Of a DNA stretch of 64,000 nt, positions 19,777-28,585 are shown in pieces. A model generated the notes under the pieces. That model was given only the letters and a program-made list of their open reading frames with translations. It had not been told where the DNA came from and searched no databases. Positions within the stretch are counted from its first letter, which is position 1; every line of letters begins with the position of its first letter. This stretch comes from Mesorhizobium sp. B1-1-8 (GTDB lineage: Bacteria; Pseudomonadota; Alphaproteobacteria; Rhizobiales; Rhizobiaceae), in NCBI RefSeq assembly GCF_006442795.2, contig NZ_CP083956.1, forward strand, positions 3,325,501 to 3,389,500. Direction: 5' to 3'. Both the position numbers and the translations under genes were made by a program.

Positions 19777-20907
19777 CTAACCGAGTATTTGACCGATTAG
19801 CGCCCCAATGCCGGCTGCCATCAGGTTTCCGGCTGCACCCTCAACTACCGTTTTGATGGATTGAAGCGCCGTCCTAATTTTTGACTGTGATGGCTCTGGC
19901 TCCTTCATCTCACTTTCGAGGGTAGCCAACGGTCCAGAAATTTCCTTTTGGAGCGTATCGGGCAACCCAGCGACTACTGGTCGAACTTGGCCAAGAAAGG
20001 CCGATATCTGCTCGACGGAAACTACAGGGGCGACGTTCACCGATCTATCAGTTGAGCCGATGTTTACCCGCGAATTCGCGCCATGGAAAACGTTGGTGAT
20101 GTTCTGAATGGCAGTTTGGGGCGCCGCCACCGGCATGTTCGAGCGACTGACGTTCACCAAAAAATGAGGGGCAATCGCCCCTACTTTGGCTGTATATTGG
20201 GCGTCAATGACAACAAAATCTTCTACGAGTTCGCTAGGCAATCTCCGAAGAAAGTGATCACCCGGTTCAATGGGTAGATCATGTGCAAAAGTTACAATTT
20301 GTCTATCCGCAACGCGCCCGGGAATGTTGTCGCGAACTAGAGATCCGTCCTTCTTAACCAAAGACAAGTTATCAATCATCATAGATTTCAAAGACATTTC
20401 TTTCCCTTGAACCTCAATAGTAGTGTTACAGTAAATATCAGAAAGCACTGCAATGCGGGATTCTATGTCTGAATTCCTGCTGCCTTCCCATCTCCCTTGA
20501 TCACGCTCGAGCGGAAACTCGAAACCATTACCTCTTAAAACACGATCCTTTTCAATAGCCGCTCGGCGTATCTTGGTGACGAATTGACAAACGATTTCTC
20601 GAGCCTCGTTTAACGCGCGCTCCCTGGTCTCTACCGGATATCTATCTAGTTCCTGTTCGAGGCCATCAAATATCGATCCCACTTTCTTTCGTAGATACCG
20701 CTGTATCGTCTCCCAGTAAATTTGCTGGATTGTTCCCCAAAAGGTGACGTTGCCAAATGTCATGCGTTTCCCGTCGAACGCATCAATTTCAACCGGCCCG
20801 TCTTTTCCGATAAAGTGCCACTTGAAGAACCATTCGTTCTGCATGCGCAGATACTCGTCATCAAGGGCGATGGCGAGGCGAGAAGCTATGGGTGTCAGTC
20901 TGCTCAT
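19777..20907 (-). CDS. Hypothetical 376-aa protein with conflict-system-like C-terminus (island gene 2)
   Basis: No named family. The N-terminal ~170 residues are helical and charged (IQQIYWETIQRYLRKKVGSI and onward). The centre, LPSELVEDFVVIDAQYTAKV (about 224-243), and the later GANSRVNIGSTDRSVNV (about 278-294) are patterns I have seen in uncharacterised bacterial proteins of defence-type loci. The last ~20 residues (GAAGNLMAAGIGALIGQILG) are Gly/Ala-rich and hydrophobic and could insert into a membrane. Together this resembles a sensor or effector rather than an enzyme; no catalytic motif is visible. It lies 30 bases before the 140-residue gene, in AT-richer DNA, so the two are probably co-transcribed. 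Confidence 0.65.
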   Translation of the reverse strand: MSRLTPIASRLAIALDDEYLRMQNEWFFKWHFIGKDGPVEIDAFDGKRMTFGNVTFWGTIQQIYWETIQRYLRKKVGSIFDGLEQELDRYPVETRERALNEAREIVCQFVTKIRRAAIEKDRVLRGNGFEFPLERDQGRWEGSRNSDIESRIAVLSDIYCNTTIEVQGKEMSLKSMMIDNLSLVKKDGSLVRDNIPGRVADRQIVTFAHDLPIEPGDHFLRRLPSELVEDFVVIDAQYTAKVGAIAPHFLVNVSRSNMPVAAPQTAIQNITNVFHGANSRVNIGSTDRSVNVAPVVSVEQISAFLGQVRPVVAGLPDTLQKEISGPLATLESEMKEPEPSQSKIRTALQSIKTVVEGAAGNLMAAGIGALIGQILG

Positions 20908-21061
20908 CCAATTCCCCGAGTCGCGGCGAGGAACAGTTTGAGGCCTTTAACGGTGACAGGCCAGCGCCGCCGGCTCGACTCTGGGTCTCTGCTATCGATA
21001 TGAACGCGTCTTGACTTATGGGCCCACGTGGGAGGACCCGCTGCGAAATAGTCGATATGAC

Positions 21062-22423
21062 TCATTCATCGGCTTCGTGTGGTGCCTTGACCTTCAATTT
21101 CCTCGCGGCGGGGTCATCTGAGAAGTGAAAGACGATGTGGTCATCATCTGCATCGACGTCGCGCGGTGCCATCTCAATCGCTGACAGTGTTTCCCCCCGA
21201 TCAAGAATGCCCTTGAACAAGTTTTTCTCGTTCGGTCTATCGCCAAGAGCGTATGAGAATTGCTGCGGGGTGATCCGACCGGCGAGCAAATCGAGGAAAG
21301 CACGCGCTGGAATTGAGACTTGAAATTGACCCGGCCTGCTTGTCATTTTCACTCCGAGATACCAACCTCTCGCGGTTGGGGAAAAGGCACCTTGTTGGAA
21401 CAGTGATCGAGCTTGGTAACCTTCAAAATGGGGTTTCGGCAGAGACGCTGCCAATTTCTTCACGGCACCGATTAATTCGTCTCTGAGGGCTCTGTTAGCA
21501 GCAAAGCAATGACCTGCCCACTGGAGGTCGTCCTGATGGAAATTTATTCGTTTCCTGTGGGGTGTGAACACTGCCACGGCATCGATGCGTGCAGAGTTTG
21601 TGCGAATGAAATGCGAAATGATGTCTGTCCCTGAGAAGTGATAGCCGCCCGGACCTGTTTTTTCACCAAATGTTCCGATGCGCCTGAGCAGGGTGGAACC
21701 GACATCAGCCACAATGATGATGCGAACCGTATCGCTCGGTGCGGCTTTCAGTTGGGCCAATTTTCGTTTCAGGAGAGCGTAAAGAGGGTTGTCGTCAATC
21801 GAATATGCCTCCGGGGGGATGGAGGAAAAGACGTTGTGGTACCGAACCTGCTTATACCCCCTGCGTTCGACGACTATATGGAGGCCCGGTTCGGATATTG
21901 TGAGCTTCCCCGAGTCTGCCCCACCACTCGAAATCCACTCTCGAATTGAGTTCTTTGCTGCTTCGGACAATAGGTATCCTTCCGGCGCCAGACGGCGACG
22001 TACTGACCTGCCATTCTCAAAAGCTTGGGTGCCTCCAAACGTAAAGTAGAGATACTGCCCAGACCCTTTTTGCAGGGTGTTCGAAAAATCTGTAATCTGC
22101 AGTGCGACACGATCCATCAACTCTTCGCCCGAGATCGCATTATCGGTCACAGCAGCAATTTCAATGGCAGTTAGACGACTGGGAAGCAAATAGTCCGTGA
22201 CAGCATCTGGTCGCGAGGAGTCGCCCCACCATTCAGGTTCGATATCCATTTCCCCAAGCTTTGACAGCGCCCAAAGCAGTCCTAACTCCATCTCGGCAGG
22301 CAAAGCTTGGTCTACGCGCTTGTTCTCAAGACGCCTTAGCAAATCCATGCCTTTTTCGAGAGGCATAACTTGACGGAGTTCATCGAGCATAGATTGCAGA
22401 CGGCGACGAGAGAAAATCGGCAT
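21062..22423 (-). CDS. Hypothetical 453-aa protein (island gene 1)
   Basis: Family not recognised. I start at ATG 22423, with GAGG upstream; the frame continues 14 codons further. The N-terminal region has MELGLLWALSKLGEMDIEPE and then RPDAVTDYLLPSRLTAIEIA (about 70-90). The latter resembles the strand pattern of PD-(D/E)xK nucleases, with Asp then Glu but Ala where Lys is expected, so a nuclease role is only a guess. The C-terminal half has GVKMTSRPGQFQVSIPARAFLD and acidic stretches near the end. It lies 154 bases upstream of the 376-residue gene on the same strand. Base and codon use differ from the flanking core genes. Confidence 0.6.
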   Translation of the reverse strand: MPIFSRRRLQSMLDELRQVMPLEKGMDLLRRLENKRVDQALPAEMELGLLWALSKLGEMDIEPEWWGDSSRPDAVTDYLLPSRLTAIEIAAVTDNAISGEELMDRVALQITDFSNTLQKGSGQYLYFTFGGTQAFENGRSVRRRLAPEGYLLSEAAKNSIREWISSGGADSGKLTISEPGLHIVVERRGYKQVRYHNVFSSIPPEAYSIDDNPLYALLKRKLAQLKAAPSDTVRIIIVADVGSTLLRRIGTFGEKTGPGGYHFSGTDIISHFIRTNSARIDAVAVFTPHRKRINFHQDDLQWAGHCFAANRALRDELIGAVKKLAASLPKPHFEGYQARSLFQQGAFSPTARGWYLGVKMTSRPGQFQVSIPARAFLDLLAGRITPQQFSYALGDRPNEKNLFKGILDRGETLSAIEMAPRDVDADDDHIVFHFSDDPAARKLKVKAPHEADE

Positions 22424-22780
22424 TTTGGCCTCACTTGTCCGCCCGCCATATTGCCTTGCATTCAATCTATCGCAATGCCTTCCGTCTGCGTGTCTATTCG
22501 TTTTGGAGTTTCTCTTGCCGATTTTCGATGGTCCCGCTGCGTGTCTCCAGAGGCACCCCTTGAAACCCCCTCTGGTAGAGTGGGAGGATGGTGCTGCCGT
22601 GGCACATTAATGGCACACTGAGCCGGAGATTCGGGCATTCCCAGACCAAGTCCTTTTATCCGAGCGCTTAGCTTTGCTCCTCCAGGGCGACGCTGCTATC
22701 GTTCTGGAGTAGCTGATTGATTTTATTCGGCTTCTAGGAACAGGTGGGGGCGATCAAAAATGACCGCCCATCCTTACCGG
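22424..22780. other. Gene-free boundary of the island
   Basis: About 357 bases between the first island gene and the secreted Cys-rich protein. Composition shifts back to GC-rich here. The only local pattern I see is a near-direct repeat, TGGCACATTAATGGCACA, around 22602-22619. I see no tRNA fragment, no integrase remnant I can name, and no copy of the tRNA-Val 3' end that would mark an attachment site. Confidence 0.4.
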
Positions 22781-23320
22781 TTACTCCCGGACGTAGCAGC
22801 GCTTGTGGGCGCCTGGAGCGGGGTCGTCGCCGAAGGCGTCGTTGCCGCATCGGACACCGTTCCTGAAAACGCCTTGCTCGTACTGGCCACGCGCCCCGTA
22901 TCTGACCAACTTGCGGCCACGGAAATCGCAATAGTCGCCTTCCCTGGCGCAGGCAACCCATTCGCCGCGATCCGGGCGCGAACCATAGTCGTCGCCATAG
23001 TCGTTGTCGCCATAGTCCTGGCCACCGCCGCGCCTGACGATATAGCAAGCCTTGTGGCGGCCAGGCGCGGGATCGCCAAAGACGCGGTTCGAGCACGGCA
23101 CGGCGGGACGGTCGAAGAAGCGGGACGTCATTTGACCCCGCGCACCGAAAACCACCTCGGCAGGATAGCGCAGGCGGCATACACCGCCTTCGTCCGCGCA
23201 TCGCTGCAGCTGCTGGGCCGAAGCGGACGTCGGGAAAAGAGTGGAGGCGGCTGTGACAAGGCCGGCCAGGCAAATGACCGTGAACGCCATTCGGATCAAG
23301 ACATTGGAGGTTTTCGACAC
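22781..23320 (-). CDS. Secreted protein with two Cys-rich YGA/FGDP modules
   Basis: The 179-residue product has a signal peptide ending near SASA-35. The mature part holds two copies of one ~53-residue module: residues 41-93 (Cys41, 48, 76, 92) and 124-176 (Cys124, 131, 158, 175). Each has CAxEGxxC at the start, then a YGARGQ or FGARGQ strand, then FGDPAPG or FGDDPAPG, and ends KxCYx. Each module would hold two disulfides. Such modules occur singly at the ends of secreted bacterial hydrolases, where they may bind carbohydrate; here they stand alone. A Gly/Asp/Tyr-rich linker (about 97-115) joins them. Function is not known. Confidence 0.72.
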   Translation of the reverse strand: MSKTSNVLIRMAFTVICLAGLVTAASTLFPTSASAQQLQRCADEGGVCRLRYPAEVVFGARGQMTSRFFDRPAVPCSNRVFGDPAPGRHKACYIVRRGGGQDYGDNDYGDDYGSRPDRGEWVACAREGDYCDFRGRKLVRYGARGQYEQGVFRNGVRCGNDAFGDDPAPGAHKRCYVRE

Positions 23321-23471
23321 GATCTGTCTCCGTTTGATTGAGACGGCAGCTTACAGCAACCTCGTTGAATGCGCGATGAATGGAGCGCTTTGTTGGCTAA
23401 CGCGCGGTAGTCGCCGGCTTGCGTAGCGGGTCAGGAGAGACGCTTGCGCCGGGGTGGCAAGAAATCGAGCC

Positions 23472-24257
23472 TCACGGCGGCGCCAGACGGAAATCCTGGC
23501 CTTCGGGCAGCAACTGGCCGCCATCGACGACGATGGTCGTGCCGGTGATGTAGCCGGCGTCGTCGGAGGCCAGGAAGAGGAACGCATTGGCGACGTCGCG
23601 CGGGGTGCCGAGGCGACCGAGCGGCACTGCGTCTTCCATGCTCTTGATGAAGGCCTTGTCGCGGTGAAGCTGCATCCCTTCGGTCAGGATGTTGCCGGGC
23701 TCGACGCCGTTGACGGTGATGCCGTAGCCGGAAAATTCAAGTGCGGCGGCGCGGATGAAGCCGTTAATGCCGGCCTTGCTCGCCGAATAATGGCCGTGGC
23801 CGGGACTGCTCACCTGCGGGCCGGTGATGGAGGAGGTGAAGAGCATGCGGCCGCCGCCTTGCGCCTTCATCGGCGCAAGCGCGGCGCGGGCGGCGTTGAA
23901 GCTGCCGCGCAGATTGACCGCCATGACACGGTCCCAGTCCTCGGGGCTGGTGTTTTCGATCAGCTGCCAGGGGTAGATGCCGGCGTTCTGGACGATGATG
24001 TCGAGGCGGCCGTGGCGCGCAAGCGCCAACGCGACTACCGCTTCCGCGTCGGCCATCTGGGAGATGTCTGTATGAATGAAGGCGGCATTCAGTTCGTCGG
24101 CGCTCGCCTTGCCGGCCTCGGCTTCGCTGTCGGCAAGCACGAGCCTGGCGCCTTCCTCGGCGAAGCGTTGCGCTATCCCCTTGCCGATGCCGCGCGCGGC
24201 GCCGACGATCGCCGCCACCTTGCCTGAAAGTCTTCCGTTCTCTGGGCGTCCGGTCAT
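23472..24257 (-). CDS. SDR-family dehydrogenase
   Basis: Short-chain dehydrogenase/reductase, 261 residues. The cofactor loop GAARGIG is at 19-25, the NAG motif at 91-93, and the catalytic residues are Ser142 or Ser143 in TSSITG, Tyr157 and Lys161 in HYSASK. The PG-x-I-x-T segment after the last strand is conserved. Asp43 (LADSEAE) at the end of the second strand suggests a preference for NAD. It is the last gene of the sugar operon, starting 13 bases after the permease stop, so it probably oxidises the imported sugar or polyol. Its substrate cannot be read from sequence. Confidence 0.88.
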   Translation of the reverse strand: MTGRPENGRLSGKVAAIVGAARGIGKGIAQRFAEEGARLVLADSEAEAGKASADELNAAFIHTDISQMADAEAVVALALARHGRLDIIVQNAGIYPWQLIENTSPEDWDRVMAVNLRGSFNAARAALAPMKAQGGGRMLFTSSITGPQVSSPGHGHYSASKAGINGFIRAAALEFSGYGITVNGVEPGNILTEGMQLHRDKAFIKSMEDAVPLGRLGTPRDVANAFLFLASDDAGYITGTTIVVDGGQLLPEGQDFRLAPP

Positions 24258-24270
24258 GCGAGTCGCCCTT

Positions 24271-25266
24271 TCATGCGAGTTTTTGACGAATGGTTTGCTT
24301 GAAGGCGTCGAGCAGCACGGCCGCCAGCACGAGCAAGCCGTGGATGACCTGGGTGAAGTTGGCCGGCAGGCCCATCAGGTTGATGGCGGTGTTGATGGCC
24401 GACAAAAGCAGCACGCCGGCATAGACGCCGGGCAGGGTGCCGACGCCGCCCTTGAGGCTGACGCCGCCGATGACGACGGCGGCGAAGGCATTGAAGAGCA
24501 GGCCGACGCCGAGATTGGCGGTCGCTCCGGAGGTGCGGATGGCAAGCAGCCAGCCGGCGAGGCCGGCGATGGCGCCGGCGAGCACGAAGGCAATGACCAG
24601 GTTGCGGTTGACGCGGATGCCGGCGCGGAAGGTCGCCGTCTCGTTGCCGCCGATCATCACCAGATGGCGGCCGAACGGCGTCTTGGCCAGGATCAGCGAG
24701 AAAACGACGAAGCAGGCGACGGCGATCCAGGCGGTGAGCGGCAGGCCGGCCAGCCGCTGAATGCCGAACCAGCGGATGGCGGGCGCCAGGTCCTGCGCCG
24801 AGCGCCCGCCGGAGATGACCAGCACCAGGCCGCGCACCCAGATATAGGAGGCAAGCGTGATGATGAAGGCGCTCATCTTCAGCCTGACGATCAGGAAGCC
24901 GTTGGTGGCGCCAATGATTGCGCCGACGGCGAGCGCGATGGCGAGCGAGACCGGCACCATCAGCCATTCAGGATGCAGTTGCAGGCCGATGCCGATGCCC
25001 GACGAGCAGAACAGGATGCCGACCGCCATGGCGCTGAGCGCGGCGACCGATTCGACCGACAGGTCCATGTGGCCGGCGATGATGACCAGCGCCAGGCCGA
25101 TCGACATCACGCCAAGCACGCTGGACGCCTCGATAATGTTGGCGAAGATGCCGAGCTGGAAGAAGTTCGGAATGAAGGCGGAAAACACCACCAGCACGAA
25201 AACCAGCATGAACCAGACGAGATTGTCGAGCACGAGCTCGAGAATGCTGCGGGTGCGTGGGCTCAT
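24271..25266 (-). CDS. Sugar ABC transporter permease (RbsC/FrcC type, CUT2)
   Basis: Inner-membrane subunit of a CUT2 importer, 331 residues, mostly hydrophobic with about ten membrane segments. The GLALVIIAGHMDLSVESVAAL stretch (about 57-77) is the hallmark GxDLSVG-like segment of RbsC/FrcC permeases. FNAFAAVVIGGVSLKGGVGT near 255-275 is the conserved cytosolic loop that contacts the ATPase. It follows the binding-protein gene by 98 bases, which contain a strong hairpin, and precedes the SDR gene by 13 bases. Only one permease gene is present, as expected for a CUT2 homodimer. Confidence 0.92.
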   Translation of the reverse strand: MSPRTRSILELVLDNLVWFMLVFVLVVFSAFIPNFFQLGIFANIIEASSVLGVMSIGLALVIIAGHMDLSVESVAALSAMAVGILFCSSGIGIGLQLHPEWLMVPVSLAIALAVGAIIGATNGFLIVRLKMSAFIITLASYIWVRGLVLVISGGRSAQDLAPAIRWFGIQRLAGLPLTAWIAVACFVVFSLILAKTPFGRHLVMIGGNETATFRAGIRVNRNLVIAFVLAGAIAGLAGWLLAIRTSGATANLGVGLLFNAFAAVVIGGVSLKGGVGTLPGVYAGVLLLSAINTAINLMGLPANFTQVIHGLLVLAAVLLDAFKQTIRQKLA

Positions 25267-25321
25267 CGGCTGATCCGGTTGGCGTCAGGAGTGAAGGCGC
25301 GGGCTGCTGCGGGGCAGGTCC

Positions 25322-25356
25322 GTCAGGCTCCGGGCGGGTGGCCCCGGAGCCTTGAC
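25322..25356 (-). promoter_or_regulatory. Stable hairpin after the CUT2 binding-protein gene
   Basis: GTCAGGCTCCGG (25322-25333) pairs with CCGGAGCCTTGAC (25344-25356), with one bulged base. It lies directly after the binding-protein stop and before the permease gene, with no T run in the direction of transcription. It most likely protects the binding-protein part of the mRNA and lowers permease expression. Confidence 0.55.
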
Positions 25357-25364
25357 GGTGTGCC

Positions 25365-26405
25365 CTATTCGACTGACTTCACCGTGTTCGTCGGCGGCTT
25401 CAAATTGCCCCAGAAGGCAGGGTTGTCGACGTTTTCCTTGGTGATCGCGGCACCGGGGATTTTGATGTTCGGGCCCCAGGCTTCCTTGGTCACCACGGAT
25501 TTCAGGCCAAGCACGTCATAATCGCCGGGCTTGATCTCCTGCTTGCTGACGACCTTGTCCATGAACATGGCGACCGCGGCGGCCTGCGCGTAGAGCGGCT
25601 GCTCGACCTCGACATTGAGCCAGCCCTTGCGGATCAGGTCGAGGCCGACCGGCGCGCCGTTCGAGCTCATCAGCATGACGTCGCCCGGCTTCTTGCCGGC
25701 AGCCTCCAGCGAGGCGACGGCGGCGACCGAGAGATGGGCGGCGTGGCTGAAGATCAGGTCGATGTCTGGATTGGCGAGCATCTGGTCGGCGACGATGGTG
25801 CCGGCATTGCTCGCTTCCCACTGCATGGCCGGCAGCGAGATGATCTTGACGTCCGGGAACGCCTTCATCTTCTCCTCGAAACCCTTCTGGATATCGAGCG
25901 TGTAGGGATCGCCGGGATCGCCGAGCACCTGCAGGACTTTGCCCTTCACAGAGCCGTTCTTGGCCTTCAGCAGCGCTTGCGCCTGGTCGGCGGCGATGTG
26001 GCCGATCTCGACGGTGCCGGCAACCGAGGTGAAGTCGGACGGCGTCGCGGTGATCTGGCGGTCGAACTCGACCACCGGGATGCCGGCGGCCCGTGCCGCC
26101 TCGACCGACGGCTTCAGCGCGTTGAAATCGACCGCGGCGAGGATGATCGCCTTCGGCTTCAGCGCGATGACGTCGTTCATCTGCGATTGCTGGGCGTCGG
26201 TCTTGTTGTCGGCGTTCAGCGTCTTCATCTCGTAGCCGACCTGCTTCAGGAACAATTCCAGCGCGCTCACCGAGCCGGTCTGGAATTCGTCGAGCAGTGT
26301 CGGCACCAGGTAATAGACGGTACCTTTGGACTGGGCGAATGCCGGCGTCAGCGTGGCAATGGCCAGGGCCAGGATACCGAAGACAGAAAGTAGCAGTCGC
26401 TTCAT
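25365..26405 (-). CDS. Sugar ABC transporter substrate-binding protein (periplasmic, CUT2)
   Basis: 346-residue receptor of the RbsB/FrcB type. The start at ATG 26405 has GAGGAGCG upstream; the frame runs on for 20 codons but without a signal sequence. Residues 1-24 ([20 protein letters not shown] then PAFA) are a Sec signal peptide. The mature part has the periplasmic-binding fold: [20 protein letters not shown] and [10 protein letters not shown] near the cleft, and the [17 protein letters not shown] segment of the second lobe. It is the third gene of the leftward operon after the regulator and the ATPase. The sugar is unknown. Confidence 0.9.
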   Translation of the reverse strand: MKRLLLSVFGILALAIATLTPAFAQSKGTVYYLVPTLLDEFQTGSVSALELFLKQVGYEMKTLNADNKTDAQQSQMNDVIALKPKAIILAAVDFNALKPSVEAARAAGIPVVEFDRQITATPSDFTSVAGTVEIGHIAADQAQALLKAKNGSVKGKVLQVLGDPGDPYTLDIQKGFEEKMKAFPDVKIISLPAMQWEASNAGTIVADQMLANPDIDLIFSHAAHLSVAAVASLEAAGKKPGDVMLMSSNGAPVGLDLIRKGWLNVEVEQPLYAQAAAVAMFMDKVVSKQEIKPGDYDVLGLKSVVTKEAWGPNIKIPGAAITKENVDNPAFWGNLKPPTNTVKSVE

Positions 26406-26445
26406 GTCGTTCGCTCCTCTTTGCGCCGGACCCCTCATTTTTCCC

Positions 26446-27210
26446 TCAGCCCGCCGGTCCGGCACCGGCGAGCGTCTCCCCGGTGATCATGTTGATCACC
26501 GCATCGGGACTTGTCTTGTTGCGCGCGACATCGCCGGCCACGACGCCCTGGCGGATCACCACGATCCGGTCGGCGACCTGGAAGGCCTGCTGCATGATGT
26601 GGGTGATAATGACGACGCCGATGCCCTGGCTCGCCACCTGGCGGATCATGTCGAGGCCGCGGCGGGTCTGCTCGACGCCAAGTGCTGCGAACGGCTCGTC
26701 GAGCAGCACCAGCTTGCCGCCCCAATGCACGAAGCGGTTGAGCTCGATCGCCTGGCGCTGGCCACCCGAGAGATGCTCGACCTTGGTGCGCAGCGAGGGA
26801 ATGCGCGTTCCGGCGTTGGCCAGCGCCTTCGCCACCACCGCTTCCATGGCGCGTTCGTCGAGCACCGGAATGCCCAGCACCTTGCGGGTGATCTCGCGTC
26901 CCATGAAGAAGTTGGCGACGACGTCGACATTGGTGCAGAGCGAGAGATCCTGGTAAACGGTCTCGATGCCGGCGGCCTTGGCCTCGGCGGGGGATTTGGC
27001 CAGAAACTCCTTGCCCTCAAACAGCATGCGGCCCGACGTCGGCTCCAGCCCGCCGGCGATGATCTTGACCAGCGTCGACTTGCCGGCGCCATTGTCACCG
27101 AGCAGCGCCACGACCTCGCCGCGTCCGATCGCAAAGCTGATGCCGCGCAGCGCCCGGATGGCGCCGTAGTTCTTGACGACGTTGTCGAGGACCAGAAGCG
27201 GTTCGCTCAT
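26446..27210 (-). CDS. Sugar ABC transporter ATP-binding protein (FrcA-like, single domain)
   Basis: 254-residue ATPase of the CUT2 importer. Walker A is GDNGAGKST at 38-46, the signature is [10 protein letters not shown] (about 148-157), and Walker B is LVLLDEP. It has one nucleotide-binding domain, as in FrcA, whereas RbsA has two. The start codon overlaps the ROK regulator stop by 4 bases (ATGA), so translation is coupled. The C-terminal [11 protein letters not shown] tail is unstructured. Gene order on this strand is regulator, ATPase, binding protein, permease, dehydrogenase. Confidence 0.92.
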   Translation of the reverse strand: MSEPLLVLDNVVKNYGAIRALRGISFAIGRGEVVALLGDNGAGKSTLVKIIAGGLEPTSGRMLFEGKEFLAKSPAEAKAAGIETVYQDLSLCTNVDVVANFFMGREITRKVLGIPVLDERAMEAVVAKALANAGTRIPSLRTKVEHLSGGQRQAIELNRFVHWGGKLVLLDEPFAALGVEQTRRGLDMIRQVASQGIGVVIITHIMQQAFQVADRIVVIRQGVVAGDVARNKTSPDAVINMITGETLAGAGPAG

Positions 27211-28373
27211 GCCGCGATTTCTCCACCTTTCAGGGGGTCGCCCTCGCGCTGCCGCTTGGCGGTGAAGATCTGGCCGAAGCGCGGCGAAAGCACGCCGGAG
27301 ACGGCGAGCGCCGCGGCCCCCCGCAGCACCGCGTGCTGGCCGCCCTGCGCGACGAGGATGCGCGAGGCGGCGCGATCCGTGCGGGCCGAGACCGAATTGT
27401 GCAGCGGCTCCGCCGCTGCCGCCAGGTGTTCGAGCAGCGTGGGCGAGGCCAGCCCGCCGAGCACGATCGTCTCGGGATCAAAAAGGTTTTCGATGGTGGC
27501 GATGGCATTGCGGAAAATCGGCGCGACCCCGGCCACCCAGTCGGCGTCGTCGCCGCTCCAGCGGCCTCGCGCTTCCAGCGAGATATAGCGTTCGAGGCAA
27601 CCACGATTGCCGCATGGACAGCGCTCGCCGCCCGGAACGACCGGAATGTGGCCGATCTCGCCGGCATTGCCCCAGGCGCCGCGCAGCACGCTGCCGTCAT
27701 GCAGCATGGCGCCGCCAAGCCCGACGCCGAAATAGAGGTAATAATATTCGGAATGCTGGATGCCGAGACCGTAGAGGCGTTCGCCCATCGCGGCGGCGGC
27801 CATATCGTTTTCGAAGAAGGCCGGCAGGCCGGTCGCCGCCGTCAGCCGCTCGCGCAGGGCGACATCCTTCCAGCCGGCCATGGTGGTCGGACCGACGAAG
27901 CTCATGGTGTCGACGCCGAACGGACCTGGAAGCGCCATGCCGATGCCGATGACGCGGCCGCCGGCGCGCCGGCCGGTCAATTCCGCAACCATGGCGCCGA
28001 TCGCCTCGAACGCTTCGTCGGGCGCCGCATGGGGCGCCTCGCGATGCGCGCTCTCGATCACGTCGCCGCTGAGATTGATGAGGGCGGCGTCGATGCCGAG
28101 CGGCGTGAGATGGATGCCCACGGCATAGCCGCCTTCCGGGTTGATGCGGAGCGTCGCCGGCGGCAGGCCGCGGCCCTTCGGTTCCTCGCGAACCGACAGG
28201 ATGTAGCCTTGCTCCTCCAATTCGCGCACGATGGTCGACACCGTCTGGACAGTGAGCCCGACATGTTGGGCGATGTCGCCCCGCGCGATGGGGCCGAAAC
28301 GGCGGATTGATTCGAGCACGATGCGCCGGTTGTACGGCCGCCCGAACTCCTGATTGGTTCCCCGCAACGCCAT
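27207..28373 (-). CDS. ROK-family transcriptional regulator
   Basis: A 388-residue regulator of the NagC/XylR type. The N-terminal winged helix (RRIVLESIRRFGPIARGDIA then VQTVSTIVRELEEQG) would bind DNA. The remainder is the sugar-kinase-like ROK fold, with the zinc motif CPCGNRGCLE and an ALPGPFG sugar-site loop. I start at ATG 28373; a TTG at 28397 would add eight residues. It is the first gene of the operon it presumably controls and overlaps the ATPase gene by 4 bases, so it is probably autoregulated by the same sugar that the transporter imports. Confidence 0.9.
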   Translation of the reverse strand: MALRGTNQEFGRPYNRRIVLESIRRFGPIARGDIAQHVGLTVQTVSTIVRELEEQGYILSVREEPKGRGLPPATLRINPEGGYAVGIHLTPLGIDAALINLSGDVIESAHREAPHAAPDEAFEAIGAMVAELTGRRAGGRVIGIGMALPGPFGVDTMSFVGPTTMAGWKDVALRERLTAATGLPAFFENDMAAAAMGERLYGLGIQHSEYYYLYFGVGLGGAMLHDGSVLRGAWGNAGEIGHIPVVPGGERCPCGNRGCLERYISLEARGRWSGDDADWVAGVAPIFRNAIATIENLFDPETIVLGGLASPTLLEHLAAAAEPLHNSVSARTDRAASRILVAQGGQHAVLRGAAALAVSGVLSPRFGQIFTAKRQREGDPLKGGEIAA

Positions 28374-28412
28374 GCCTTGCGCTCCCAGCTGACGCAAGGT
28401 TCGCAGAGAAGA

Positions 28413-28445
28413 TTTATTCAGTCAAATGGAATTCAAAAATAATTT
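28413..28445. promoter_or_regulatory. AT-rich candidate control site for the ROK operon
   Basis: An AT-rich island in GC-rich DNA, TTTATTCAGTCAAATGGAAT and onward, with TTATT on the left and AATAA on the right around a GAATTC core. Partial two-fold symmetry of this sort is typical of ROK operators. The same bases could hold the leftward promoter, with TTGAAT upstream of TAAATC on the reverse strand, although the spacing is short. It lies 40-70 bases before the regulator start and between the divergent M24 gene. Confidence 0.35.
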
Positions 28446-28585
28446 GCTGGCGGGATACCGAGGCTCGGGAAAGGCAGGACTGATAGGACCTGTCCACGTG
28501 CCGCTCTTGGCTGATTGCCTCCTTGTTGCAGCCGCCCAATTGTGAGTGAACCAGCAAGCGTTGATGCAACATGCATGGAGAAGAG

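Noticed and set aside
24076..25521. A 481-codon plus-strand frame opposite the SDR and permease genes
   Set aside because: Gln/Asp/Arg-rich shadow of two conserved minus-strand genes.
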